Source: JADKAV01 sp963732355 (GTDB lineage Bacteria; Actinomycetota; Actinomycetes; S36-B12; UBA10799). Taken from it: a DNA stretch of 64,000 bases. The DNA lies in the NCBI GenBank assembly GCA_963732355.1, contig CAVSZD010000011.1, forward strand, positions 372,001-436,000, written 5' to 3'. A program made the position numbers and the translations under genes. Below, piece after piece: positions 52,989 through 60,816 of the stretch; the first letter of the stretch is position 1, and the number at the start of each line of letters is the position of its first letter. The notes under the pieces are model-generated. The model was not told the origin of the DNA. It did not search any database and saw only the letters and a list, made by a program, of their open reading frames with translations.

Positions 52989-53002
52989 TTACTGGCTAGT
53001 AA
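52989..53002. promoter_or_regulatory. Candidate operator (TTACTGGCTAGTAA) upstream of fadA
   Basis: A 14-bp near-palindrome, 12 of 14 positions symmetric, about 58 bp upstream of the fadA start. TetR-type regulators of fatty-acid genes use short inverted repeats of this type. No regulator gene is adjacent. Confidence 0.4.
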
Positions 53003-53047
53003 TAACGAGGGGTACCCCGGGCTGTCCGCTGGCGGTCCAAGGCCAAC

Positions 53048-53310
53048 CAAAGCTGGAAACCGGCAAACCAATGGCCGAAATCCAACATGGCCTCCCGCAA
53101 CACCGGGACCCAAAGAGGCAAAGCTGGAAACCGGCAAACCAATGGCCGAAATCCAACATGGCCACCGGCAGCACCGGGACCCAAAGAGGCAAAGCTGGAA
53201 ACCGGCAAACCAATCACCGAAATCCAACATGGCCACCGGCACCACCGCACCCCCAAACAGGCAAAGCTGGAAACCGGCAAACCAATCGCCGGTTTCCCAC
53301 ATGGCCACCG
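53048..53310. repeat. 71-72 bp tandem repeat array, about four units
   Basis: Units begin at 53048, 53119, 53190 and 53262, giving periods of 71, 71 and 72. Each has the core CAAAGCTGGAAACCGGCAAA, then CCAATGGCCGAAATCCAACA or a variant, then ATGGCC and a GC-rich 25-nt link. In the last unit GGAAACCGGC pairs exactly with GCCGGTTTCC. Together with the 53320 hairpin it fills the 442-bp gap between fadA and the lipoprotein gene; no coding sequence is seen. Confidence 0.9.
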
Positions 53311-53319
53311 AACACACCA

Positions 53320-53355
53320 GAGGAGGGGACCCGGATGGCTCCGGATCCCCTCCTC
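53320..53355 (-). terminator. Strong hairpin after lipoprotein 1
   Basis: Arms GAGGAGGGGACCCGG and CCGGATCCCCTCCTC enclose a 6-nt loop and pair along nearly their whole length. The hairpin begins 18 nt after the lipoprotein stop. Confidence 0.6.
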
Positions 53356-53373
53356 GGTGGTGCGGTTGTGCCT

Positions 53374-53763
53374 TTAGCCGGCCAGTGCCTCTTGGAGTTT
53401 CGTGGTGCACTCCTGGACCTGCTCGGCCTTCGACGGGTCGTCGATGAGCTCTTGGGTCAGGTTCGAGGCCGCGTCCTGCAGCTCCTGTGCTTGCTGCTGG
53501 AGTTCAGTCGCGTCGCCAGAGGTCGGGTCCGCGATGAGTTCCTTCGCGGCTGCCGCGTACTCGTCGACCTGCTGGCAGTACTCGTCGACCGCGGAGGTGG
53601 TCTCAGTCGAGTCCTCCGTCATCGCGGGGCTGGCCTCAGCCGTGGTTTCAGCCGGAGTTGCAGCAGCAGTGGTCTCCGAGGTGGAGCTGTCACTGCCCCC
53701 ACACGCAGCCAGTCCGCCGAATAAGAGCGGAACGACCACGACAATTCCGAACAATTTCTTCAT
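53374..53763 (-). CDS. Small lipoprotein, tandem paralogue 1
   Basis: 129 residues. The signal peptide MKKLFGIVVVVPLLFGGLAAC ends at the lipobox cysteine (LAAC). A threonine/alanine/glutamate-rich linker is followed by a helical domain with CQQVDEYAAAAKELIADP and ELIDDPSKAEQVQEC, which may form a disulfide-linked helical bundle. No known family is recognised. ATG 53763 follows GGGAGGCGTT. It is clearly a duplicate of the next gene upstream (53960-54358): signal peptide, linker and both cysteine segments match. Confidence 0.83.
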   Translation of the reverse strand: MKKLFGIVVVVPLLFGGLAACGGSDSSTSETTAAATPAETTAEASPAMTEDSTETTSAVDEYCQQVDEYAAAAKELIADPTSGDATELQQQAQELQDAASNLTQELIDDPSKAEQVQECTTKLQEALAG

Positions 53764-53959
53764 AACGCCTCCCGAGGATGTGGTGGGCCGACTCTACACA
53801 AGATCAATGCTTCAACGGCACAACTGAACGGCTCGCCGAGTGCCGTACTTACGTCCGAGGGTGCCTTCTGCCAGTGGCGTCAGTACGGGTGGGGCTGGCG
53901 GGGTGACGATGGGTTTGCGTGTTGAGCAGCCGAACTTGACTGATCTTGAGCAGCGCTGA

Positions 53960-54358
53960 TCAGGGCGCTAGCGCACTCGATGCCTCTTGGAGCCTCGCTG
54001 TGCACTCTTCGACCTTTGCGTTCTTCGAAGGGTCGTCAATGAGCTCCTGGGTGATCTGGGAGGCTGACTCCACCAGTTCCTCCTGGAGCTGCAGGAGTTC
54101 GGCCTCAGTGCCAGGGGTGGGATCAGCGACGTACTCGTCGACGAGCGCCACAGCCTCGTCGACCTGCTGACAGTAGGCGTCAACGTTAGAACTGGTCTGA
54201 GTCGAGTCCTCCGTCATCGCGGGGCTGGCCTCAGCCGTGGTTTCAGCCGCAGTGGCAGCAGCAGAGGTCTGCGAAGTGGAGCTGTCACTGCCCCCACACG
54301 CGGCCAGTCCGCCGAATACGAGTGGGACGACCACGACAATTCCCAACAACTTCTTCAC
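53960..54358 (-). CDS. Small lipoprotein, tandem paralogue 2
   Basis: 132 residues from GTG 54358. The signal peptide KKLLGIVVVVPLVFGGLAAC has the same LAAC lipobox and linker as its paralogue. The helical domain CQQVDEAVALVDEYVADP and ELIDDPSKNAKVEEC is more diverged. Both copies keep the ribosome site GGGAGGCGTT and share TGTGTAGAGTCG a few tens of bases upstream, so promoter and gene were duplicated together. The start codon changed between copies (ATG versus GTG). Confidence 0.82.
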   Translation of the reverse strand: MKKLLGIVVVVPLVFGGLAACGGSDSSTSQTSAAATAAETTAEASPAMTEDSTQTSSNVDAYCQQVDEAVALVDEYVADPTPGTEAELLQLQEELVESASQITQELIDDPSKNAKVEECTARLQEASSALAP

Positions 54359-54411
54359 AACGCCTCCCAAGGGTTTAGGGGGCGACTCTACACAGGATCC
54401 AATCGCCGTGC

Positions 54412-55155
54412 CTACATCCGAGGGCGCCGCTGATCCGTCCACTGTCGGCCGTCCCACCACCGCAATTGGCTCGGGTCCTCGGGATCCGGGTACCACGAAC
54501 CCACCGCCGTGGGCGCCTGGTAGGACACCTGCGCCTGGCCCGGCGCCGCGGGATCGTAGTACGGGATGCCCGCGACCGGCGGCGGCTTCGAACCGCCCGT
54601 GACCGCGGCGACGATCAGCCAGATCAGGCCGGCGAACCCCAGGACCGCACCTAGGATCGCGACACCGGTCCAACCGAAGATCCCACCTAGGCTGCCGAAG
54701 ATCCCACCGATCGCGTCGGCCAGAGACGGACCGAGTACCAGTTGCGCCCCGGTGTCGTCGTCGGAGGCCACTGTGTACTCCCCCGCATCGGCGACCTGGA
54801 ACGACACGACGCCGATGTAGGTCGTGGAACCCAGCGTCAAGGTCGAGCTCGCGTTTCCACACGACACGCAGGTCGTGACCACGTCACCACCCGGTCCCGA
54901 CACGGTGATCGAGTCAGGGTCGGCCGTGACGAACCCGGGACGAGAACCTTGGAACCCGATGTTCTCGTACACGACGTAGGTGCCGGGCTCGAGCTGGGTG
55001 GAAGAACTACCCGGAGTCGTGAAGGGCGATCCGATCAGAGTGGAGTTGGCGATGGACGTGACCGACGAGGTGAAGCCACCCACCGCGTTGGCGATCCCAA
55101 GCGCGAACATGACGATGCCGACGATCATGAGCACGAGCGGTACGGCTTTGCGCAT
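54412..55155 (-). CDS. Membrane protein with C-terminal DUF2510 domain
   Basis: 247 residues. A membrane helix at the N-terminus (VPLVLMIVGIVMFALGIANA) is followed by an extracytoplasmic region of about 130 residues with a paired cysteine motif TTCVSCGN. A second helix follows (GVAILGAVLGFAGLIWLIVA), then a cytoplasmic DUF2510 domain, GSWYPDPEDPSQLRWWDGRQ near the end. DUF2510 domains are short tryptophan-rich modules in actinobacterial membrane proteins with no assigned role. ATG 55155 has CACTCT 6 nt upstream. Confidence 0.84.
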   Translation of the reverse strand: MRKAVPLVLMIVGIVMFALGIANAVGGFTSSVTSIANSTLIGSPFTTPGSSSTQLEPGTYVVYENIGFQGSRPGFVTADPDSITVSGPGGDVVTTCVSCGNASSTLTLGSTTYIGVVSFQVADAGEYTVASDDDTGAQLVLGPSLADAIGGIFGSLGGIFGWTGVAILGAVLGFAGLIWLIVAAVTGGSKPPPVAGIPYYDPAAPGQAQVSYQAPTAVGSWYPDPEDPSQLRWWDGRQWTDQRRPRM

Positions 55156-55269
55156 GGCAACAGAGTGCCAGTTGGTGCCCCGCGACGCTGCGGTGGCACG
55201 GCCGCGTTGCAGGCAAGGTTTCCCGGCATGACTTCACAACTCCGGCGGGGTTCACGCTTGTGCGCGGCG

Positions 55270-55275
55270 TAATGT
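55270..55275 (+). promoter_or_regulatory. Putative -10 hexamer TAATGT of the S1P-lyase-like gene
   Basis: TAATGT, seven bases (CAGCAGC), then GTG 55283. No Shine-Dalgarno motif. Leaderless-type spacing. Confidence 0.45.
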
Positions 55276-55282
55276 CAGCAGC

Positions 55283-56674
55283 GTGAGCGAGTTCGACGAC
55301 TTCATTGACGGGTTCTATCCCTACCGCAAGCAGACAACCAATTACCGGCGCATCCCCGACGAGCCCCGCGACCGCGCGGAGGTGCTGGCCGAGATCACCT
55401 CGATGGCCCAGCGCGAGGACTCCGTGGGCGACGAAGGCAAGGTCAGTGGCAGCCTCTACTCCGGTGACCACGACCACTACGCCTACCTGGGCGAGGTCTT
55501 CTCCCGGTTCTCCCACGCCAACGTGCTTCAGCGCGACATGTATCCGTCCGCGACCAAGTTCGAGGCCGAGATCGTGGCGATGGTCCTCGACCTGCTCAAC
55601 GGTGACGCGAACGCCTGCGGCGTGGTCACCAGCGGCGGGTCCGAGAGCCTGATCACCGCCCTGTTCACCTACCGGGAGATGGCCCGTGAACGCGGGGTCA
55701 CCAAACCCAACGTCGTGATGCCCATCACCGCGCATGTGGCATTGGATAAGGGCGCCTACTGGATGGACATCGAGGTCCGCCACGCCCCGCTGACCGATGC
55801 GTACACCGCGGATGTGGCGGCCATGGCCGATCTGATCGACGACCAGACCATCGCACTTGTGGGCTCGGCTGGCGACTACGGTCACGGCCTCATCGACCCC
55901 ATCGAAGAAATCGCCGCCCTTGCTGCGCAACGCGGCATCGGAATGCATGTGGACGGTTGCCTGGGCGGCTTGGTGTGGCCGTGGGCAGAGGCTCTCGGCT
56001 ACGACATCCCGACCTGGGATTTCCGCGTGCCCGGCGTCACCTCGATCTCTGCTGACACCCACAAGTACGGATACTCCCTGAAGGGCACCTCGACGTTGCT
56101 CTACAGGAACAAGGATCTGCGCCGCCACCAGTACTTCACCTACCCGGACTGGCCCGGCGGGTTGTACCTGTCGCCAGGGCTGGCGGGTTCGCGATCCGGT
56201 GGCCTGATCGCCTCCACCTGGGCCGCCATGGTCACCACAGGCCGCTCCGGGTACCTTGCGGCGGCACAAGGCATCCTCGAGACCGCCAGCGCGATCAAGG
56301 ACGGCGTGGACGCCATCGACGGACTCAAGGTCATAGGCGATCCGAAGTTCCTCGTCGCGTTCATGTCCGACCGCGACGACCTGGACATCTATTTGGTCAA
56401 CGACGCCTTGAAGAAGTCCGGTTGGCGGATGAATGCGCTGCAACTGCCCGCGGCCTTGCACTTCTGCGTGACCCGCCCCAACACGAAAGCGGGCGTGGCC
56501 CAAGCGTTCCTGGCCGACCTTCAGGCGGCCGTCGACTACGCCGTGGCCAACGCCGGCACACCCGCGGAGAGCGGTGCCATGTACGGCTTCGGAGGGACCC
56601 CGCAGGGCAACCAGACGATCAACACTTTGATGTCGGGGGTGCTCGACGCGATGCACGAGGTCGCGCCGGAATGA
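55283..56674 (+). CDS. Sphingosine-1-phosphate lyase-like PLP enzyme
   Basis: 463 residues, group II PLP decarboxylase fold. VTSGGSESLITALFTYRE binds the cofactor phosphate, MHVDGCLGGLVWPW holds the PLP-pyridine aspartate, and SADTHKYGYSLKGTSTLLYR near residue 253 has the Schiff-base lysine. GLAGSRSGGLIASTWAAMV is the S1P-lyase type lid. This is nearer to Dpl1-like lyases than to glutamate decarboxylases. A lyase would cleave a phosphorylated amino alcohol to an aldehyde and phosphoethanolamine; the bacterial substrate is unknown. GTG 55283 is the start. The stop overlaps the kinase start by ATGA, so the two products likely act together. Confidence 0.85.
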   Translation: MSEFDDFIDGFYPYRKQTTNYRRIPDEPRDRAEVLAEITSMAQREDSVGDEGKVSGSLYSGDHDHYAYLGEVFSRFSHANVLQRDMYPSATKFEAEIVAMVLDLLNGDANACGVVTSGGSESLITALFTYREMARERGVTKPNVVMPITAHVALDKGAYWMDIEVRHAPLTDAYTADVAAMADLIDDQTIALVGSAGDYGHGLIDPIEEIAALAAQRGIGMHVDGCLGGLVWPWAEALGYDIPTWDFRVPGVTSISADTHKYGYSLKGTSTLLYRNKDLRRHQYFTYPDWPGGLYLSPGLAGSRSGGLIASTWAAMVTTGRSGYLAAAQGILETASAIKDGVDAIDGLKVIGDPKFLVAFMSDRDDLDIYLVNDALKKSGWRMNALQLPAALHFCVTRPNTKAGVAQAFLADLQAAVDYAVANAGTPAESGAMYGFGGTPQGNQTINTLMSGVLDAMHEVAPE

Positions 56675-58263
56675 CGTGGGTCCTGGCGATCGACCTTGGA
56701 AACGGCGGGCCCAAGGTCGCCGCTGTTGAGTTGTCCGGCGAGATCCTGGCCACCTGCTTCAAACCGGTGTCGGTCTACGTCGGCCGCGACGGTACCGCGA
56801 CTCAGGACGCGATCGAGTGGGAGATCGCGCTGAAGGCCGCAATCGCCGATGTGACGGCCAAGGTGGACCCCGACGATCTGCACGCCATCGGAATCACGGG
56901 ACAGTGGGGGTCAACGGTGCCGGTCGGACCGGACGATAACCCCGCCGGTCCAGTCATCCTCTGGTCGGACACGCGCTCACGGCGCAACGTGGCGCGCATC
57001 ATCGGCGGGCCGGTGAGTGTCGGCGGCTACGCCCCGCAGAAGGTGCTGCCCTGGTTGCGCATCACCGGCGGGGCCCCGAACCCGGCGGGCGCCGACCCGA
57101 CTGGGCATGCGCTGCTGCTGCAGAACGAACTGTCCGACATCGGTGAACGCAGTCGGGTGCTGCTGGAACCTGTCGACTACCTGGGCTTCCTTCTGACCGG
57201 GCGCACCGTCGCCACGCCAGCGTCAATGACCGCCTCGTGGTTGACCGACAACCACATCGGGGCACCCTTCGGTTACGTCGATTCTCTGGTCGAGCGATCC
57301 GGTCGCAAGCGTGCTCTTCTGCCCGAGCTGATTCCCACGGGTTCGGTTCAAGGCCCACTGCTGCCAGACATGGCCGCGCGCCTGGGCCTCAAGCCCGGCG
57401 TCCCTGTGGCCTGCGGCATCCCCGACGTGCACGCTGCGATCATCGGGAGTGGCGCGGTGAAGGCCTTCGAGACACATCTGGCCGTCTCAACCACGGCCTG
57501 GTTCTCAGCACCAGTGCCGTTCAAACGCACCGACATCCTGCGTTCGATCGCGACGCTGCCCGGACTGAGCCCCGAGATGAACATCGTGGGCAACAACATC
57601 GAAACCGGCGGCGCTGCGCTGTCGTGGTTGCGCGAACAGATCATCGCGCCATCGGACGGGCTCATGGGGGGCGGCAGCGGGATCGGCGCCGATGGAGCAG
57701 CACCCGTGGGCGAACAGCCGACCTACGAAGCGCTCACCGAACTGGCCGCGACCGCCCCGGCAGGCTGTGAAGGCCTGATCTTCACGCCTTGGCTGGCCGG
57801 GGAGCGCTCGCCGGTGGAGGACAAGCATCTGCGGGCGGCGTTCCTCAACCTCTCCTTCCGCAGCGACAGGGCGATGATGGTGCGCGCGGTCATGGAGGGC
57901 GTGGCCTTGAACATCAACTGGCTGTTTGTCTACTACGAGAAGTACCTCAAGCGCACCGTCCCCAGCATCCGGATCCTGGGCGGCGGGGCGCAATCCGATC
58001 TTTGGTGTTCGATCATCGCTTCCACCCTCGACCGGCGCATCGAGCAGGTCGCGGATCCGCTCAATGCGCAATTGCGCGGAGTGGCTATGTGGGCCCGGGT
58101 GTGCTTGGGCGAATTGACGCTGGAGCAGGCCGCGCAGACCGTCCCCGTGGCCAAGGTGTTCGAACCCGTTCCCGGTGAGCGGGAGGTCTACGCCGCGAAC
58201 TTTGCCGAGTACCGCAAGCTGTACGGATCGGTCAAAGGTTTCTACAAGCGGATGAACGGCTGA
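56671..58263 (+). CDS. FGGY-family carbohydrate kinase
   Basis: 530 residues. The actin-like ATPase N-terminus is LAIDLGNGGPKVAAVELSG, where the usual G-T/S of the phosphate-1 loop is replaced by NGG. HAIGITGQWGSTVPV, the central GIPDVHAAIIGSGAV and IRILGGGAQSDLWCSIIAST (phosphate-2/adenosine region) follow the FGGY order. The family phosphorylates sugars or polyols such as xylulose or glycerol; the substrate here is unknown. It is translationally coupled to the S1P-lyase-like gene, an unusual partnership, which suggests the kinase may phosphorylate an amino-polyol or the lyase product (inference). Confidence 0.9.
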   Translation: MTWVLAIDLGNGGPKVAAVELSGEILATCFKPVSVYVGRDGTATQDAIEWEIALKAAIADVTAKVDPDDLHAIGITGQWGSTVPVGPDDNPAGPVILWSDTRSRRNVARIIGGPVSVGGYAPQKVLPWLRITGGAPNPAGADPTGHALLLQNELSDIGERSRVLLEPVDYLGFLLTGRTVATPASMTASWLTDNHIGAPFGYVDSLVERSGRKRALLPELIPTGSVQGPLLPDMAARLGLKPGVPVACGIPDVHAAIIGSGAVKAFETHLAVSTTAWFSAPVPFKRTDILRSIATLPGLSPEMNIVGNNIETGGAALSWLREQIIAPSDGLMGGGSGIGADGAAPVGEQPTYEALTELAATAPAGCEGLIFTPWLAGERSPVEDKHLRAAFLNLSFRSDRAMMVRAVMEGVALNINWLFVYYEKYLKRTVPSIRILGGGAQSDLWCSIIASTLDRRIEQVADPLNAQLRGVAMWARVCLGELTLEQAAQTVPVAKVFEPVPGEREVYAANFAEYRKLYGSVKGFYKRMNG

Positions 58264-58276
58264 GTCCCGTGCCCTG

Positions 58277-58344
58277 GTTAGAGGTTGTGCGGTTGGTTAG
58301 CGAATCCACGCGTGTTTTCGCTAACCAGGACCACAACCTCTAAC
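58277..58344. repeat. 68-nt nested palindrome, copy 7
   Basis: Outer arms are perfect. The left spacer starts CG rather than CT, and the right inner arm is TTTTCGCTAAC. It fills almost the entire 90-bp gap between the convergent FGGY kinase and DUF309 stops. Confidence 0.9.
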
Positions 58345-58353
58345 CAACGCCCC

Positions 58354-58767
58354 TTACGGTTCCAGCGCCCGACCCAGCTCGTCCTCAAGGCGTTCTCGCA
58401 GCGGTTCAGCCAGGCTCGGCAGCTGTCCTTCGGTGAGGTTGGCCCGTGCGCGCTGACGCAACCGCCGCGCTCCGGAAGGGTTCATGCGCAGGGCGTGGGT
58501 GAGCGCCACTGCCAACTGGGCCATGCCCTGCCAAGCTGCCCGGGCCGGTGGTTCACTGTCCTTCCAGGCCGTTTCAAGCACCTCGTGGGCCTGGAACGGA
58601 AGACCCCGATCGAGCAGTTCGGTGGCCAGCGACACCACTGCCCCGGGATGCGGGTCGATGTCGTCGGGCAGTGGCGCGACCCCGGTCGCCCCGGGCTCAA
58701 GCGGGCGCCCAAGCTCGTCGCGAGGGCGGGCATTGCGTGGCCGGCCGGAGTCGTCCCGGTCACGCAC
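58354..58767 (-). CDS. DUF309 family protein
   Basis: 137 residues. The DUF309 signature is GLPFQAHEVLETAWKDSE followed by RAAWQGMAQLAVALTHALRM. It is an all-helical domain of unknown function. The N-terminal 40 residues are hydrophilic and variable. The start is GTG 58767, which overlaps the upstream membrane-protein gene by 8 nt, so it belongs to the thiamine-transporter operon. No link between DUF309 and thiamine is known to me. Confidence 0.85.
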   Translation of the reverse strand: MRDRDDSGRPRNARPRDELGRPLEPGATGVAPLPDDIDPHPGAVVSLATELLDRGLPFQAHEVLETAWKDSEPPARAAWQGMAQLAVALTHALRMNPSGARRLRQRARANLTEGQLPSLAEPLRERLEDELGRALEP

Positions 58768-59917
58768 CCGGCTGGCCTTTGACCGTCAGGTAGACGCGGC
58801 GCACATCCACCGCTTGCTGCAGGGACGCCCCGACATCGTCGGTGAAGGAGGCCCGGTACACGTCATCAGTGGCCGCATAAACGGTCGTGTAGAAGGCGGC
58901 GAAGGCGCCGAGGAAAGTGGACACCCGGATGAGCGCTCGCGAGAGCACATGGTCGCCGCCAACCGTCCAGAAGACGTCCACCGGCCCAAGATCCCCGATC
59001 CACGTCTGCTGGATCGAAGCGTTGATCGCGATCACTCCGAAGACGATGAAGAACAGCCACACCAGCAGCCCGATCAGTGCGGCTTGAATGGCCTGGGTGG
59101 CGATGGCAGCGACAAGAAGGTTGCGCTTCTGCGCGCGACCCAGACGCGGATCGGCCGCTTGCGTCAAGTCATGGGCTTGTTGGGCCATGGGGCTGTCCTC
59201 ACACGACTGCCGGATCTTATGCATATCGGAGGCCTGATCGAGAGCCGCGATCTGGTCGCGCGTGCGTTCCAGCGTGACCAGCAGACCCAGGAGCAGCAAG
59301 AGCCCGGAACTGGCCCACAGCAACGTGGAGTCCAATGTGGCGGAAACCTGCCATACCTCCGTGTTGATGAACAGCACGATCAGAACGATCAGCAGCAGCG
59401 GAAGCGCCTTCGTGGCCACTACGTAGAGATCGCCCGCGCTGCGCATCGTCTGCCGGATTCCCCAAACGAACATCGAGATCATTGCGAACCGCGTCACGAC
59501 GTAGATGATCCCCAGAAGTACGAGCTGCAGGACCAAGGCCGCAGCAATGCTGCCAGCGGTTACGTTGCCTCCCTCGGCCGTCTCAATGACGTCGTCGATG
59601 ACGCCGACCAGCAGGAAGCCGACGAGCACCGGCCAGCCGACCCGGTCCGAAGGAGCGAACCAGTATCCCCGCCGATACTTCGACCACAACCCCACCGCCA
59701 AGAGGACCAGCCCCGCCACAACCAGCGTCAAGAGCGGCAGGGCCGGAGTGACCCCAGTTATTGCCGCATCGAGCGCAGAGATGAGCTGGACGGCGGCGAT
59801 CACCACCATCGCGGGCAGCGCCCGGGTCCAGATGTGTTCGGCCGAACTGTAGTCATCCACGAACTGGGGCAGGCCGTTTCGGGCGAACCAGGTCTCTGTA
59901 CGGCGAACGGGGTCCAC
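58760..59917 (-). CDS. Multi-pass membrane protein, unknown function
   Basis: 385 residues from GTG 59917, with about seven hydrophobic segments (MVVIAAVQLISALDAAITG, LPLLTLVVAGLVLLAVGLW, VLVGFLLVGVIDDVIET, ALVLQLVLLGIIYVVTRFA and three or more further on). The region between contains charged loops with DYSSAEHIWTRALPA. I do not recognise the family. It starts 17 nt after the ABC ATPase stop, so it is probably co-transcribed with the transporter genes. Longer upstream reading enters the ATPase gene and is rejected. Confidence 0.72.
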   Translation of the reverse strand: MDPVRRTETWFARNGLPQFVDDYSSAEHIWTRALPAMVVIAAVQLISALDAAITGVTPALPLLTLVVAGLVLLAVGLWSKYRRGYWFAPSDRVGWPVLVGFLLVGVIDDVIETAEGGNVTAGSIAAALVLQLVLLGIIYVVTRFAMISMFVWGIRQTMRSAGDLYVVATKALPLLLIVLIVLFINTEVWQVSATLDSTLLWASSGLLLLLGLLVTLERTRDQIAALDQASDMHKIRQSCEDSPMAQQAHDLTQAADPRLGRAQKRNLLVAAIATQAIQAALIGLLVWLFFIVFGVIAINASIQQTWIGDLGPVDVFWTVGGDHVLSRALIRVSTFLGAFAAFYTTVYAATDDVYRASFTDDVGASLQQAVDVRRVYLTVKGQPGA

Positions 59918-59934
59918 GGGTGAACCGTAGCGAC

Positions 59935-60816
59935 TCAAACCGGTTCCAGTCCGATGATCGCGCCCACGTAGGGCAGAGTTCCTTCGTGCGCGTAGGTCAC
60001 AGTCTCGCCGGCGACTGTCCCGGTCACCAGGTAACGCCCCGCGCTGAATGTATGGCCGGTGACCTCTAACGCCCAACGCCCACCTGGTCGCTGGCGCAGG
60101 GCTTCGGGCGGGTACGGGGTGCCGTCGAGTACGGACAACCCGACCAGTCTGGCGACGTAGGCATCCACTGGCTCTTCCCAGAGCCGCTGTGGTGTTCCAA
60201 CCTGAACGAGCACACCTTCGCGCAACACCGCGACCCTGTCGGCGAGGGTGAAGGCCTCATGCCGATCGTGCGTGACCGCGAGGACGGTGACTCCTGTCGC
60301 CCGCAGCAGTCGTTGCACGTCGAGCACGAGTTCGGCCTTGAGCACCGCATCCAACGCGCCGAAGGGCTCATCGAGCAGAAGCACCTCGGGGCCCGGCGCC
60401 AAGGCCCGCGCCAGTGCCACGCGCTGGGCCTGACCTCCGCTGAGCGTGTCCACCGAGCGGGCACCGAAGCCCGTTAGTCCCACCAGTTCCAGCAACTGCT
60501 CAACGCGCTGGGGATCTTTGGGCCGGATCCCAAAACCGACATTGGCCGCCACATCTAAATGGGGGAACAACAAACTGTCCTGGAACATCATCCCCAGGCC
60601 GCGCTTGTCGGGTGGAAGCCCGTCCACGGACCCGCCGCTGATCCCGATCTGGCCCTCGTAATCCAGCAGGCCGGCGATGGCCCTGAGCAGGGTTGACTTG
60701 CCTCCGCCGCTGGGACCAAGCACACACACAATCTCCCCGGCATCGACATCGAGATCCATGCCACGCAGCACCGGGGTCCGGTCGTACTCGACGCGCAGTT
60801 GCTCTACCCGCAGCAT
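59935..60816 (-). CDS. ABC transporter ATPase, ThiQ-like
   Basis: 293 residues. Walker A GPSGGGKST near residue 35, the Q-loop MMFQDSLLFPHLDVAANV, the signature LSGGQAQRVALARAL and Walker B LLLDEPFGALD are intact. The rest is an about 80-residue C-terminal extension with a TOBE-like character. It powers the permease encoded directly upstream (1-nt overlap). With a riboswitch-led substrate-binding protein, thiamine, a thiamine phosphate or a precursor is the likely cargo. Confidence 0.9.
   Translation of the reverse strand: MLRVEQLRVEYDRTPVLRGMDLDVDAGEIVCVLGPSGGGKSTLLRAIAGLLDYEGQIGISGGSVDGLPPDKRGLGMMFQDSLLFPHLDVAANVGFGIRPKDPQRVEQLLELVGLTGFGARSVDTLSGGQAQRVALARALAPGPEVLLLDEPFGALDAVLKAELVLDVQRLLRATGVTVLAVTHDRHEAFTLADRVAVLREGVLVQVGTPQRLWEEPVDAYVARLVGLSVLDGTPYPPEALRQRPGGRWALEVTGHTFSAGRYLVTGTVAGETVTYAHEGTLPYVGAIIGLEPV

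Noticed and set aside
53048..53310. Regularly spaced repeats resembling a CRISPR array
   Set aside because: The conserved part is about 45 bp, the intervening 25 bp are themselves similar, there are only four units and no cas genes are nearby. It is a tandem repeat.
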